Shown here in pieces: positions 26,537 through 35,810 of a stretch of DNA of 39,570 bases. This stretch comes from Acidobacteriota bacterium (GTDB taxonomy: Bacteria > Acidobacteriota > Terriglobia > Terriglobales > Acidobacteriaceae). Position numbers and translations under genes: made by a program. The stretch spans positions 1-39,570 of the forward strand of contig QIAR01000077.1 in NCBI GenBank assembly GCA_003225595.1, in the 5' to 3' direction. The notes beneath the pieces are model-generated. The model saw only the letters and a list, made by a program, of their open reading frames with translations. It was not told the origin of the DNA and did not search any database. The first letter of the stretch is position 1. Each line of letters opens with the position of its first letter.

Positions 26537-26632
26537 GGCAGACGACTGGTGTTAGTTTCCCGGCGGTTAGCTGGAGTTGTGAACTGCTTGTCGCTGCGCG
26601 GCCCGCGTTGGACTGCGCCGAGGGGGCGAATT

Positions 26633-29566
26633 ATGAACATCCGCAGTTCTTGCCGGGCCGTCGTCGTGTCAGCATTCGTGTTTTTCTTGCTGGCACCGGT
26701 ACTCGTGCAGGGGCAGCTGCCTAGCAATGGCGAAGTGACGGGCATCGTCGTGGACGCCAGCGGGGCAGCTGTCCCTGGTGCGAGCGTGTCCTTGATCGAT
26801 ACGGCTACTTCCGCCTCGCAGCGTTCGAAAACGGATTCCTCGGGGAATTTTGTCTTCCACGCGGTGGTTCCCGGTACCTACGACCTGACCGCCGCAGCAA
26901 GCGGTTTCCAGAAAGCAGAGGTGCGGGATGTGGTCGTGCTTGTCGGCAAAACAACCGATCAGCATGTGAAACTCGCGATAACAGGCGGTAAAGAAGTGGT
27001 GGAAGTCTCGGCCGAACCGCCCGTACTTCAGGGATCCCGGTCAGAGATAGGTCAGGTAATAGAGCGAAAGGAACTCGATTCGCTCCCTCTAAAGACGCGG
27101 GACTTCTCGGATCTCGCGACCCTCGTTCCACAAGTGGTGCGGACTCCCGTGATCGACCCAACCAAGCAGCGCGTCGGTAACATTAGCGTTGCGGGCACAG
27201 GTGGACGGCAGTCGAACGTGTATGTCGACGGCTTCGAGAACTATGATTTCGTTATCGGCGGACTCGCTTACGACGTCAGTCCCGATGCCATCCAGGAGTT
27301 CAACGTCGTAACCACTCGCTTCACGGCGGAGCAAGCGCGCTCGATGGGCGCGCTCATCAATATTGTGGAGCGGTCGGGCACGAACCGTCTCCATGGCTCG
27401 GGATTTTTCTTCTTCCGCAACCAAGATCTTAGTGCTCTCGATTATTTCCAAACCACCAAGAGTGATTTCCATCGTTATGAATCGGGCGGCGCCATTGGGG
27501 GACCGGTTAAGAAAGACAAGTTCTTCCTGTTTGGCACTTTTGAAGACCACCACGAACTGGACACCGGGATCGTGAATACCAATGGGCACTATCCTCAGTT
27601 CGAAGGCAACTTCCCATTGCCGTTCCGTCGTGATTTTGTCACCACGAAGGCGGATTACAACATCAACAGCCGGCACCGGCTGTCTTACATTTTTAATCTG
27701 GATGATTTCAACGCAGCAGAGAACGTGGGCGGGATCCGCGCATTGTCAAATGGTCGCCACGACATCACCAGGACTAGTTCGAATGCGGCCAGTGAGACCT
27801 GGGTCATATCTCCCAACAAGGTAAATACGGTCGGCTATCAATATTTTCACTTCAATAACCTGTTGCAGTCCTTCTCTCCTCCCAGCCCACAATTTACGAG
27901 GCCCGATCTCATCACCGGGGAGCGCACCGGCGACCCCCAGGGCACGACCGAAGTTCGCTCGCAGGTGCGCGATGACTTCGTTTGGTCGAAAGGCAGCCAC
28001 AGTATCAAGTTAGGCGGCGAATATCACCACGTCAACGGCTCGGCGTTCATCGACTTTGCCACGCATGGACAGTTCATCTTCTTCACCGATGCCCCATTGG
28101 ATGCTCCTAACGCCGACCTCCTGGTGCAGAGCGCATGCAACACGCCGGGATGCGAAATGGGAGATCTTACAAGCCAGATTCTCGGCTTCTATATGCACGA
28201 TGATTGGAAGGTACTTCCCAATCTGACCCTTAATGTGGGGCTTAGATGGGATTACTTCAGCAATGAGAATAATAAGAACTTTGACGGGATTCTAGGATTA
28301 CTCGCGCCTCCCGGCAGTCGCCATTCCAATAAGAAAAACTTCTCGCCACGCATTGGCTTCGCCTACGATCCGTTCAAGAAAGGCAAGTTCGTCATCCGTG
28401 GTGGCTACGGCATCTATTACGCGAACATCAATCTTCTGGATGGCATCGTGGAGCGCGGATTTGATGGGAGGAATATCGGCTTCCGCGTCTTCTTCAATCC
28501 CGGCGCAATTAACATCGCTAATCCGTTCCCAGGTTTGACTCCACAACAGGTTCACGACCAGTTCTTCGGTCCGCCACAGGACCCACTGGGTGCGCTTGAC
28601 AACAATTTGCGCACGCCCTACGTGCAGTACTGGTCCGGTGGCTTTCAGTGGGACCTCAGCAAGGGGTTCGTGCTGAGCGTGGATGGCGTCCACTCTCTGG
28701 GCCTCAAAGGAATCCTTTCACGAGACAGCAATGTTGACCCGGCATTCAACATCGCCGTGCCGGCAGCGCCTTTGTGCCAGCAGTTCGGAATGTCGGTATG
28801 CAGTCAGTTTGGGGCGACTACCTGGATCAGCAACGGTGATACTTTGAAGTACAACGCCTTCATCATCGCGTTGAACAAGAGCCTGTCGCAACGCTTCCAG
28901 TTCAACACGTCCTACACATTGTCGAAAGCCGAAAACCTCTACAACGAAACCGTGGGTTCAGGTGGAGACAACCTCTCCAATCCGTTCAATTACCAGGCGG
29001 ACCAGGGAGCCGCCGTCACTGACCAACGGCATCGCTTCATCTTCAGTGCGATCGTCGACCCCAGTCACTTGCCTCCGTTCTTTGGCAACGGATGGGAGCT
29101 AGCCCTGATTTCGAGCTACAACACGCCACTGCCCTACGACATTACCGCGGGCACTCAGTCCGATGGGATTACCCCGCTGCGTCCGGTGGGAATTACCCGC
29201 AACGATGGTAACCGTGCATCGCAGTCCACGTTGTTGGCCCATATCAATGCTTATCGTGCAAGCCAGGGGTTGCCTCTCATCAACCGGCAGCTGACGCCGA
29301 ATGATCTGAACTTTCGCTCCACAGACCTGCGGCTCAGCCGGACGATTGCGCTCGGCGAGCGCTTCCGGCTTCGCTTGCAGGGCGAGGTGTTCAACCTCTT
29401 GAACTCTCCCAACTTCATCTCGAACAGCGGGCACGCTGGGTTCGGCGTGTCTGGAATCGTGGGAGACGCGAACTCCTCGTCTGTCGGCTTACCGACTTCC
29501 ACGCCCGGTGTACTCGGCGTCGGGGGACCTAGAGCGTTCCAGTTGTCGGCGCGGGTTTTGTTCTGA
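26633..29566 (+). CDS. Oar-like TonB-dependent outer-membrane receptor (copy 2)
   Basis: The 977-residue product starts at an ATG after GAGGGGGCG. It has a signal peptide to about residue 27, a carboxypeptidase-regulatory-like domain (about 30-115), a plug with LPLKTRDFSDLATLVPQV and SGTNRLHGSGFFFFRN, and a barrel ending in LSARVLF with the usual terminal phenylalanine. It is only distantly similar to copy 1, so the two receptors probably take up different but related ligands. It opens the second eight-gene plus-strand run and is divergent from GntR 2 across a 173-base region holding the GTATAC boxes. Confidence 0.92.
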   Translation: MNIRSSCRAVVVSAFVFFLLAPVLVQGQLPSNGEVTGIVVDASGAAVPGASVSLIDTATSASQRSKTDSSGNFVFHAVVPGTYDLTAAASGFQKAEVRDVVVLVGKTTDQHVKLAITGGKEVVEVSAEPPVLQGSRSEIGQVIERKELDSLPLKTRDFSDLATLVPQVVRTPVIDPTKQRVGNISVAGTGGRQSNVYVDGFENYDFVIGGLAYDVSPDAIQEFNVVTTRFTAEQARSMGALINIVERSGTNRLHGSGFFFFRNQDLSALDYFQTTKSDFHRYESGGAIGGPVKKDKFFLFGTFEDHHELDTGIVNTNGHYPQFEGNFPLPFRRDFVTTKADYNINSRHRLSYIFNLDDFNAAENVGGIRALSNGRHDITRTSSNAASETWVISPNKVNTVGYQYFHFNNLLQSFSPPSPQFTRPDLITGERTGDPQGTTEVRSQVRDDFVWSKGSHSIKLGGEYHHVNGSAFIDFATHGQFIFFTDAPLDAPNADLLVQSACNTPGCEMGDLTSQILGFYMHDDWKVLPNLTLNVGLRWDYFSNENNKNFDGILGLLAPPGSRHSNKKNFSPRIGFAYDPFKKGKFVIRGGYGIYYANINLLDGIVERGFDGRNIGFRVFFNPGAINIANPFPGLTPQQVHDQFFGPPQDPLGALDNNLRTPYVQYWSGGFQWDLSKGFVLSVDGVHSLGLKGILSRDSNVDPAFNIAVPAAPLCQQFGMSVCSQFGATTWISNGDTLKYNAFIIALNKSLSQRFQFNTSYTLSKAENLYNETVGSGGDNLSNPFNYQADQGAAVTDQRHRFIFSAIVDPSHLPPFFGNGWELALISSYNTPLPYDITAGTQSDGITPLRPVGITRNDGNRASQSTLLAHINAYRASQGLPLINRQLTPNDLNFRSTDLRLSRTIALGERFRLRLQGEVFNLLNSPNFISNSGHAGFGVSGIVGDANSSSVGLPTSTPGVLGVGGPRAFQLSARVLF

Positions 29567-29669
29567 CACGCACCGCCCGGGGCCATGAGGTGCTGGCCGC
29601 CGCCGTTCGAGCTAGTACGGGACGTCTAAGGAACCCAACTCCTTATCCCGTCCGAAGGAATGGGTAACC

Positions 29670-30437
29670 ATGCCACGAGAAATCGTCTTTTTCCTGTTGA
29701 TCGTGAGCGCCGTGGCCAACGCCACTAGTCAGAAAGCGTCGCCTACCATCATCGACCTCACGGACACGATCCGCGTCGGGATGGTCGAGGACTCGATCGG
29801 GGATGCGGCGATGAAGGCCTTCGGGATCGACGAAGTCTCTATGAGTCCCGAGATGACTTTCCAAAAGACAACCGGACGGTCTACGCGGATTTGCCTTTCC
29901 AGTCAGATTGGGACCCACATGGACGCCGGGGCGCATGCCGATCCCGATGGTTGGCCGGTCAATGAGGCTCCACTGGATCACTTGATTGTTCCGGGCGTCG
30001 TTGTGGACGTTCGTGCTAAGACGGACGAGGAAGGCATCACGCCAGCCGACCTTGAGAAATACGACATCCGCCCCGGGGACGCCGTGCTCTTCCTGTTCAC
30101 CTATGCCAAGCCCAAGCCAGGCGCGATGTTCACACAATCCTTCCTCACTGAGGAAGCCGCGGAATGGCTGGCGAAGCATGGGGTACGATGCGTTGGCAGC
30201 AACACGCCGGGCTTGGAGGACCATAAACGCGGCGCCCGTGAGCACTGGATGGACCCGGCAAACCAGAAGCAGGCATGGCCGGTTCACAAAATACTGCTCC
30301 GGCGTCACATCCCTATCATTGAGGGCCTTACCAATCTCGACAAACTGGTCGGAAAGAAATTCCAGTTTATTGGACTTCCACTGAAGATTGAGGGAATCGA
30401 TGGCGCCCCGGTTCGTGCACTGGCTGTACTTGATTAA
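29670..30437 (+). CDS. Exported cyclase family protein, kynurenine-formamidase-like
   Basis: The 255-residue product has a signal peptide (about 1-20) and the cyclase/KynB fold, with metal motif GTHMDAGAHAD (81-91) giving H83, D85, H89 and D91. In the usual H-x-G-T-H-x-D-x-P-x-H motif the first histidine is replaced by Q79 and the proline by glycine, so metal binding may differ. Family members hydrolyse N-formyl amides or lactams or cyclise polyketides. With the PLP enzymes nearby, an amide hydrolase acting in the periplasm is the simplest reading. The start has no strong ribosome site; the gap to the receptor is about 100 bases. Confidence 0.85.
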   Translation: MPREIVFFLLIVSAVANATSQKASPTIIDLTDTIRVGMVEDSIGDAAMKAFGIDEVSMSPEMTFQKTTGRSTRICLSSQIGTHMDAGAHADPDGWPVNEAPLDHLIVPGVVVDVRAKTDEEGITPADLEKYDIRPGDAVLFLFTYAKPKPGAMFTQSFLTEEAAEWLAKHGVRCVGSNTPGLEDHKRGAREHWMDPANQKQAWPVHKILLRRHIPIIEGLTNLDKLVGKKFQFIGLPLKIEGIDGAPVRALAVLD

Positions 30438-30485
30438 GTGGCGCTGGAGTTGGAGCCACCGCTACTGATCCCGCAGCAAGGAACA

Positions 30486-31793
30486 ATGCCCGTTCGGCTA
30501 GGTAAGAAACGAAGTCTCGGAGCCTCTCTTGTGCTTTGGGGGGTGGCAGTACTTGCGGCGACGTGTGTCGCCCAGGACGCGCTCATCCACGCGGGGCATC
30601 TTATCGACCCAGGAAGTAACACGGTCGCACAACACCAGTCAATCCTGGTCCGTGCGGGTAAGATCGCGGCAATAGGCGAAAACCTTCGGGCTCCTGCAGG
30701 CGTCCAGGTCATCGAACTTTCTGATTCCTGGGTTCTGCCTGGGCTGGGCGATGCCCATCAACACATCACCATGGACTTCCCGTCCGCGTCGGCAAAAGGC
30801 TCGGTATGGGAGGGCCTTCGATTAAATCAGAGTACGGCGGAGCGCACTCTTCGAGGGATTCGTAATGCCGGGGCGCTGCTTGTTGCCGGGTTCACGATGA
30901 TCCGCGATGTAGGCAACGCAGCCGAGTACGCCGATACCGAGGTGCGCCGCGCGATCGAACGCGGCTGGTTCCCAGGTCCCACTATGCTCAATGCCGGAAA
31001 GATCATCACCCCTTTCGGGGGACAGGATCCCGGCACCGCCCCAGAGCGGGGGAGATGGTGGCACGACGAATACATCGACGCGGACACTGCCGAGCAGATT
31101 CGAGCGGCAGTGCGTCGCAACATTTATTACGGAGCCACGGTTATCAAGCTGGCAGCAGATTCGAACGCGTATCATTTCAGCGAAGAGCAGGTCCGCGCTG
31201 CTGTAGACGAAGCACACCGGGCCGGCTTGACCGTTGCCGTCCACGTTTATGGCGGCGAGGCAGCCCGCAACGTCATTCTTGGCGGAGTGGACTCCGTCGA
31301 ACACGGCTACGAGTTGACCGACGAATTGCTTGATCTGATGAAGCAGAAGGGTACGTATATGGTGGCAACGGAGATGTCAGCCCAGAATGCGATGATGCTG
31401 TTTGGCGATATAGGCATGGACGCAAAGACGTTTCACGAACGTAGCCTGCAACGGCTTCAGCGGGCCTACCGGCACGGCGTCAAGATGGCTTTCGGAACTG
31501 ACGCCAGTCTGGATCTTACCGACAGCACGCGGGCGAACCAGATCCTGCAGCAGGCGGAAACATGGCAGGAAGCAGGTCTTCCACCCCAATTCATCTTGAA
31601 GTGTATGACGGTCAACGTTGCTGATCTGATGGGTGTAAGAAAATCCCGGGGCGCGATTCGGGCCGGACTTGCCGCCGACATCATTGCGACAGCGGCGAAC
31701 CCTTTGGAGAACATTGCAGCGCTGCAGAAGGTGAATTTTGTCATGAAGGACGGCAAAGTGGTTCGTGACTCGCGTGCGACGGTACGACACTGA
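30486..31793 (+). CDS. Exported amidohydrolase, imidazolonepropionase/prolidase-like
   Basis: The 435-residue product has a signal peptide (about 1-30) and an amidohydrolase barrel with a complete binuclear metal site: H91-Q-H93, K221 (in VIKLAA), H253, H273 and D339 (FGTDAS). This type hydrolyses cyclic amides, imidazolones or Xaa-Pro and related dipeptides. The ATG at 30486 with AAGGA is preferred to the GTG at 30438, which directly abuts the preceding stop. With the cyclase and the FmdA-like protein it forms a trio of exported C-N hydrolases in one operon, suggesting stepwise trimming of the receptor's ligand in the periplasm. Confidence 0.9.
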   Translation: MPVRLGKKRSLGASLVLWGVAVLAATCVAQDALIHAGHLIDPGSNTVAQHQSILVRAGKIAAIGENLRAPAGVQVIELSDSWVLPGLGDAHQHITMDFPSASAKGSVWEGLRLNQSTAERTLRGIRNAGALLVAGFTMIRDVGNAAEYADTEVRRAIERGWFPGPTMLNAGKIITPFGGQDPGTAPERGRWWHDEYIDADTAEQIRAAVRRNIYYGATVIKLAADSNAYHFSEEQVRAAVDEAHRAGLTVAVHVYGGEAARNVILGGVDSVEHGYELTDELLDLMKQKGTYMVATEMSAQNAMMLFGDIGMDAKTFHERSLQRLQRAYRHGVKMAFGTDASLDLTDSTRANQILQQAETWQEAGLPPQFILKCMTVNVADLMGVRKSRGAIRAGLAADIIATAANPLENIAALQKVNFVMKDGKVVRDSRATVRH

Positions 31794-31909
31794 AGTAGTG
31801 AGGAACCACGTATGCCCGGCAATTTCTTTATGTGGGCCAGAAGGGCAAAACTTGTTCTCTGCAAATTTCAAGCAGGAATATTCGGTTTTCTATATCGCAA
31901 GGAGAAACG

Positions 31910-32383
31910 ATGAAGGCTTGCAAGTTAACTCGTATGCTGCTGCTGCTGATTTCTGTGCTGACTTTGACTGTGGGTGCCCTCGCCCAGCAACAGGCTGCTC
32001 CGGTGGCGCCACTCGACCAGCCGGGACACATATTCACGGTTACGATGCTGAAAATCGAGCCCAGCCGGATAAGCGAATTCCTGGATTTCTGGCAGAAGGA
32101 GTTTGTTCCTCTGGAAAAGAACATTCCGGAAATTCTAAGCTCAAAGATTCTCCAGCATCGCTGGGGACCTTCGGATTACATGGTATTCGTCATTCATGAA
32201 TACAAGGACCTGGCCGGCATTGAAAAAGCTCAGAAGCAGCAAGAAGGGGCCATTCAGCGTGCTTCTGCCACAGATCCGCAGGCGGCTGAGGCTTTCAAAA
32301 AGTTTCAGACCTTTGTGCCCGGACATGTGGACTACATCATGTTTGCTCCTGACCGGGTACGCAAGTACGGGACGCAGGAATAA
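31910..32383 (+). CDS. Small exported protein, ferredoxin-like barrel (unrecognised)
   Basis: The 157-residue product starts at an ATG after a perfect AAGGAG. It has a signal peptide ending about residue 26 (ALAQ) and then one domain with the alternating strand-helix-strand look of dimeric alpha+beta barrels (NIPSNAP/EthD-like). No catalytic motif stands out. It lies between an amidohydrolase and the FmdA-like amidase on the same strand, so a supporting or binding role for the same substrate is plausible. The fold call is weak; the gene itself is well supported. Confidence 0.75.
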   Translation: MKACKLTRMLLLLISVLTLTVGALAQQQAAPVAPLDQPGHIFTVTMLKIEPSRISEFLDFWQKEFVPLEKNIPEILSSKILQHRWGPSDYMVFVIHEYKDLAGIEKAQKQQEGAIQRASATDPQAAEAFKKFQTFVPGHVDYIMFAPDRVRKYGTQE

Positions 32384-32443
32384 GGGCTTCTCCTCGTCTG
32401 CGTTTGGATTTCCCGCATAGCTAGTTGAGAGAAGGGATTCTCG

Positions 32444-33469
32444 ATGAACCCAAAGCTGCGATACGCAACGGTTGGATTACTGGCGTGCGTGCTGTGTGCG
32501 CATGTCCTGGAGGCTCGCACTCACGTCATCAAGACCGGCCCTGAAACCGTCGAGTGGGGATACTACGATGCTTCGAAGAAACCGGTTGCGGTGATTGATT
32601 CCGGCGACATTGTGCAGATTGAGAGTCCGCTGGCCGGTTCACGAGAGATGGAAGCCTTTGGCATGGCGGATTTGATTACGCCGGAAATGCGGGCTCTCGA
32701 AGCCGGAGTTCCGAACAGCGACAAAGGACCCGGGGCCAATATCCTGGTCGGCCCAGTTTACGTGAATGGAGCCGAACCCGGGGATGTGCTCGAGGTCAAG
32801 ATTTTGACACTCGAACCCATGGACAATTATGGCGTGAACCTGTTCGTCCAGGGACACGGAGCACTCTCCGACGACCTTCCTCGCATGAGAGTGAAAACTA
32901 TTCCCCTCGACAAAGCACGCAATGTTGCGGTGTTTGCGCCGGGCATCGAGCTTCCGATAAGACCGTTCTTCGGTACCATGGCAGTCGCCCCGCCCGTCAT
33001 GCTGGGAAGGATCAGTGATTCACCGCCGGATTATTACGCGGGCAATCTCGACAATAAGGACTTGGTTGCTGGTACGACCCTATACATTCCTGTGCAGGTC
33101 AAGGGTGCACTCTTCAGCGCCGGGGACGGGCACGCCGGGCAAGGCGACGGAGAAGTGGACGGTACTGCCAATGAAGTCGCGTTGCGGGGAAAGTTCCAAC
33201 TGACGGTTCGCAAAGACTTGCATTTCCAGTGGCCCCGCGCCGAGACGCCCGATTACTACATGACCATGGGGTTCAGCCCTGACCTGAATCGGGCCGCGGT
33301 TCAGGCGGTGCGGGAGATGGTTGATTTTCTTTCATTGAAATTCCATCTGAGCCCGGAAGATGCTTACATGTTGACCAGCATGGGTGCTGATCTGCACGTG
33401 ACCCAGGTTGTAGACGGCACAAAAGGCATTCACGCGATGATCTCGAAGAAGATCTTCGTTCAGCACTGA
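32444..33469 (+). CDS. Exported acetamidase/formamidase (FmdA/AmdA family)
   Basis: The 341-residue product has a signal peptide (about 1-25) followed by the FmdA/AmdA fold. Family signatures are GPGANILVGPVYVNGAEPGD (about 96-115) and the metal/amide segment GDGHAGQGDGEVDGTANE (about 226-243). The family cleaves short amides to ammonia and acid and is usually cytosolic; a signal peptide makes this copy periplasmic. The start is marked by GAAGGGA. It follows the small exported protein by 60 bases in the same run. The substrate is unknown; a formyl or acetyl amide released by its exported neighbours is an inference. Confidence 0.88.
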   Translation: MNPKLRYATVGLLACVLCAHVLEARTHVIKTGPETVEWGYYDASKKPVAVIDSGDIVQIESPLAGSREMEAFGMADLITPEMRALEAGVPNSDKGPGANILVGPVYVNGAEPGDVLEVKILTLEPMDNYGVNLFVQGHGALSDDLPRMRVKTIPLDKARNVAVFAPGIELPIRPFFGTMAVAPPVMLGRISDSPPDYYAGNLDNKDLVAGTTLYIPVQVKGALFSAGDGHAGQGDGEVDGTANEVALRGKFQLTVRKDLHFQWPRAETPDYYMTMGFSPDLNRAAVQAVREMVDFLSLKFHLSPEDAYMLTSMGADLHVTQVVDGTKGIHAMISKKIFVQH

Positions 33470-33565
33470 GTCATTTTGATCAGATTCGGCCTCATCCAAG
33501 ATTCACAAATGCTGGTTGAAACTTTTTGATCTTGTTTTACCACGCGATAAGGAGGCGTTTTTCTT

Positions 33566-35752
33566 GTGAAATCACGACTCTCCCGCCGATCGCCGCATGT
33601 CTTGGCGGTGTTTCTGTTTTCATTGACCGCGGTGGTTACGTCGTCAGCTCAGGAACTGCTCTCCCGCGATGCGTATCGCTTGATTAGGGAGAATGCCTCC
33701 GGCGAGTTACCGTTCGCAGACTTCCGCAACATCGTACGGTTTTCGGGTTATGCTCCTTCACCGGGATCAGATCAAGTTGCCGAATACCTCGCCAGCCGTG
33801 CGAATGCCATGCGGATGACCAACGTCCAGATTGAGAAATATCCTGCCGATGGCAAGAGCTACAGCTGGGCTTTCAGGACTGAACCGTCATGGGAAGGCCG
33901 TGAAGCCGAACTTTGGGTAGTGGAACCTGATTCGGAGTTGCTCGCGAGTTTCGCCTCGAGCAAGACGGTACTGGCTCGCCAGAGCCGCAATGCGGATGTC
34001 ACTGCGGCCTTGGTGGACGTGGGTGACGGTACCCGACCGCAAGACTACGATGGCAAGAACGTTGAAGGATGTCTCGTTCTTGCGACTGGGGGTCTGCCAG
34101 CCGTGACTCGGCAGGCGGTGTGGGAACGCAAAGCCGCGGGGGTGGTTTACTACCGGACGGCCAGCGCCATTGACTACCCCGACCTGTTCAGTTCGCTGGA
34201 TTTCGCACCATGGTATGGACCACACGGGGAGAATCCCCCCTTCGCCTTCTCGCTTTCCTATCGCGTCGGCGACGCGCTTCGCACTCGGTTGGCTGCAGGA
34301 GAAAAAATTGTGCTGCACGCCCACGTACGAGCCGATGTTGGCGCGGGCAACTACAATGTGGTTCGGGCAGAGATTCCGGGCACTAATCCCGAGCTTCCCG
34401 TGGTTCTGGCTTACGCTCACGACAATAGCCGGAACACCGGGGGCGCCAACAACCTTACTGGCGTCGGTTGTAACCTCGAAGTAGCTCGCGTCCTCACTAC
34501 GCTCATCGCCCAGGGCAAACTACCGCGTCCGGTACGCACCATCCGCTTCATGTGGGGTCCGGAGCATTATGGAATCACCGAACATTTTCGTGGCCATCCC
34601 GATGACATGGCGCGAATCGAGGCAATTGTAAATGTTGACATGATCGGCTACAGCCAGAGTCGAGCAGGCGCGGTATTTCACCTGTATCGCACACCTTGGT
34701 CACATCCGTCATTTATGAATGACGTGGTGCAGGAGTTTGTGGAGCGCATAGGCAACGAGAACGCCATCTCCATCCGCAACGCTCATTTTCTTGCGGCCCG
34801 GCCGACCGAAGGCTTTCTCGATCCGCTATTTGCCCCCACTGGAAGCCGTGAGCAGTTCCATTACAACATCGAGGAATTCTGGGGCCCGAGCGATCATGAA
34901 GATGCCAGTGACGGGAGCATAGGAGTGGCCGCCGTCCTGCTTAACGACTTCCCCGATGTATTTCTTGGAACCCAGGACGACAGGCCCGAACTGGCGGGAG
35001 ATCCGACGCAGATGCGCCGGGGGGTCGCCCTGGTGGCCAGTTCCATCTACGCATTGGCCTCTGCGTCAACTGCCAACGCTCAGGCGCTCGTCCATAATTC
35101 CGTCACCAAGGCCGAAGCGCGGCTGGCCCAAGATGCGGCCAGGGCGTTCGCGATGGTAGATGCCGCGAAGCCGGATGCGCTGAACGCTGCGCATCAAGAA
35201 GCCCGCAATGTGATCCGCCATGCTTATGCTCGCGAAGTGGCTTCCCTTACCAGCACGAAGGACGTGGTTGGCAGCGCTGCCTTCCAATCTTTGGCGGAAC
35301 CTGTGATCTCCGACTGGAACGCTCAGCAAGAACGCGTGTTAACGCAAATCGATCAGGCGGCTGCGGGTGTCGCCAGCCACGCAGGCCTTGCCAATTTCAA
35401 GCCGGTTCCGCCCTCTTTCGACAAGAAGTTTGCCGCCGAGATCCCGGTGCGAGACCCGCAGATTCGTGGGCCAGTGAATTTTTTTCGAACCGAATACGGG
35501 CGTTGGTGGCTGATCGAGAAGACTGGAGATGAGCACTTCGAACAGCAGGTCCCCCTGTCAAAGTATGGGCACTACACGTTGTACGAAGCCCTTAATCTCG
35601 TTGACGGCAAGAGAAGTGTGGCGGATATCCGCGATTTCATCAGCGCCGAATACGAGCCAGTAAATGTTCAAGATGTGGACCAGTACTTTCGCTTCCTTGA
35701 ATCTGTCGGCGTTGTCCACATGAAAAAGACTGGGGCAACGAGCGCTGAGTAG
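33566..35752 (+). CDS. Exported M28-type peptidase with PqqD-like C-terminal domain
   Basis: The 728-residue product starts at GTG after AAGGAGG and has a signal peptide (about 1-29), an inserted PA-like region and an M28 zinc-peptidase domain. Ligand candidates are H285, D358 and H444 (PSDHED) with E333 as base. The bridging aspartate of the usual D-N-x-S/T-G motif is asparagine (N295-N296-L-T-G), and the second glutamate of E-E is H334, in this gene and in its frameshifted paralogue. After a helical linker (about 500-620) comes a conserved ending with YEALNLVDGKRSVADIRDF...FLESVGVV, resembling the PqqD/RiPP-recognition winged helix. It is followed 58 bases later by a PLP enzyme. Confidence 0.85.
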   Translation: MKSRLSRRSPHVLAVFLFSLTAVVTSSAQELLSRDAYRLIRENASGELPFADFRNIVRFSGYAPSPGSDQVAEYLASRANAMRMTNVQIEKYPADGKSYSWAFRTEPSWEGREAELWVVEPDSELLASFASSKTVLARQSRNADVTAALVDVGDGTRPQDYDGKNVEGCLVLATGGLPAVTRQAVWERKAAGVVYYRTASAIDYPDLFSSLDFAPWYGPHGENPPFAFSLSYRVGDALRTRLAAGEKIVLHAHVRADVGAGNYNVVRAEIPGTNPELPVVLAYAHDNSRNTGGANNLTGVGCNLEVARVLTTLIAQGKLPRPVRTIRFMWGPEHYGITEHFRGHPDDMARIEAIVNVDMIGYSQSRAGAVFHLYRTPWSHPSFMNDVVQEFVERIGNENAISIRNAHFLAARPTEGFLDPLFAPTGSREQFHYNIEEFWGPSDHEDASDGSIGVAAVLLNDFPDVFLGTQDDRPELAGDPTQMRRGVALVASSIYALASASTANAQALVHNSVTKAEARLAQDAARAFAMVDAAKPDALNAAHQEARNVIRHAYAREVASLTSTKDVVGSAAFQSLAEPVISDWNAQQERVLTQIDQAAAGVASHAGLANFKPVPPSFDKKFAAEIPVRDPQIRGPVNFFRTEYGRWWLIEKTGDEHFEQQVPLSKYGHYTLYEALNLVDGKRSVADIRDFISAEYEPVNVQDVDQYFRFLESVGVVHMKKTGATSAE

Positions 35753-35810
35753 CGGCTATACGGAGAGACTCGGCAAGAGCGCACGGCGTGCGGGACGCCT
35801 GGAGATTTTC

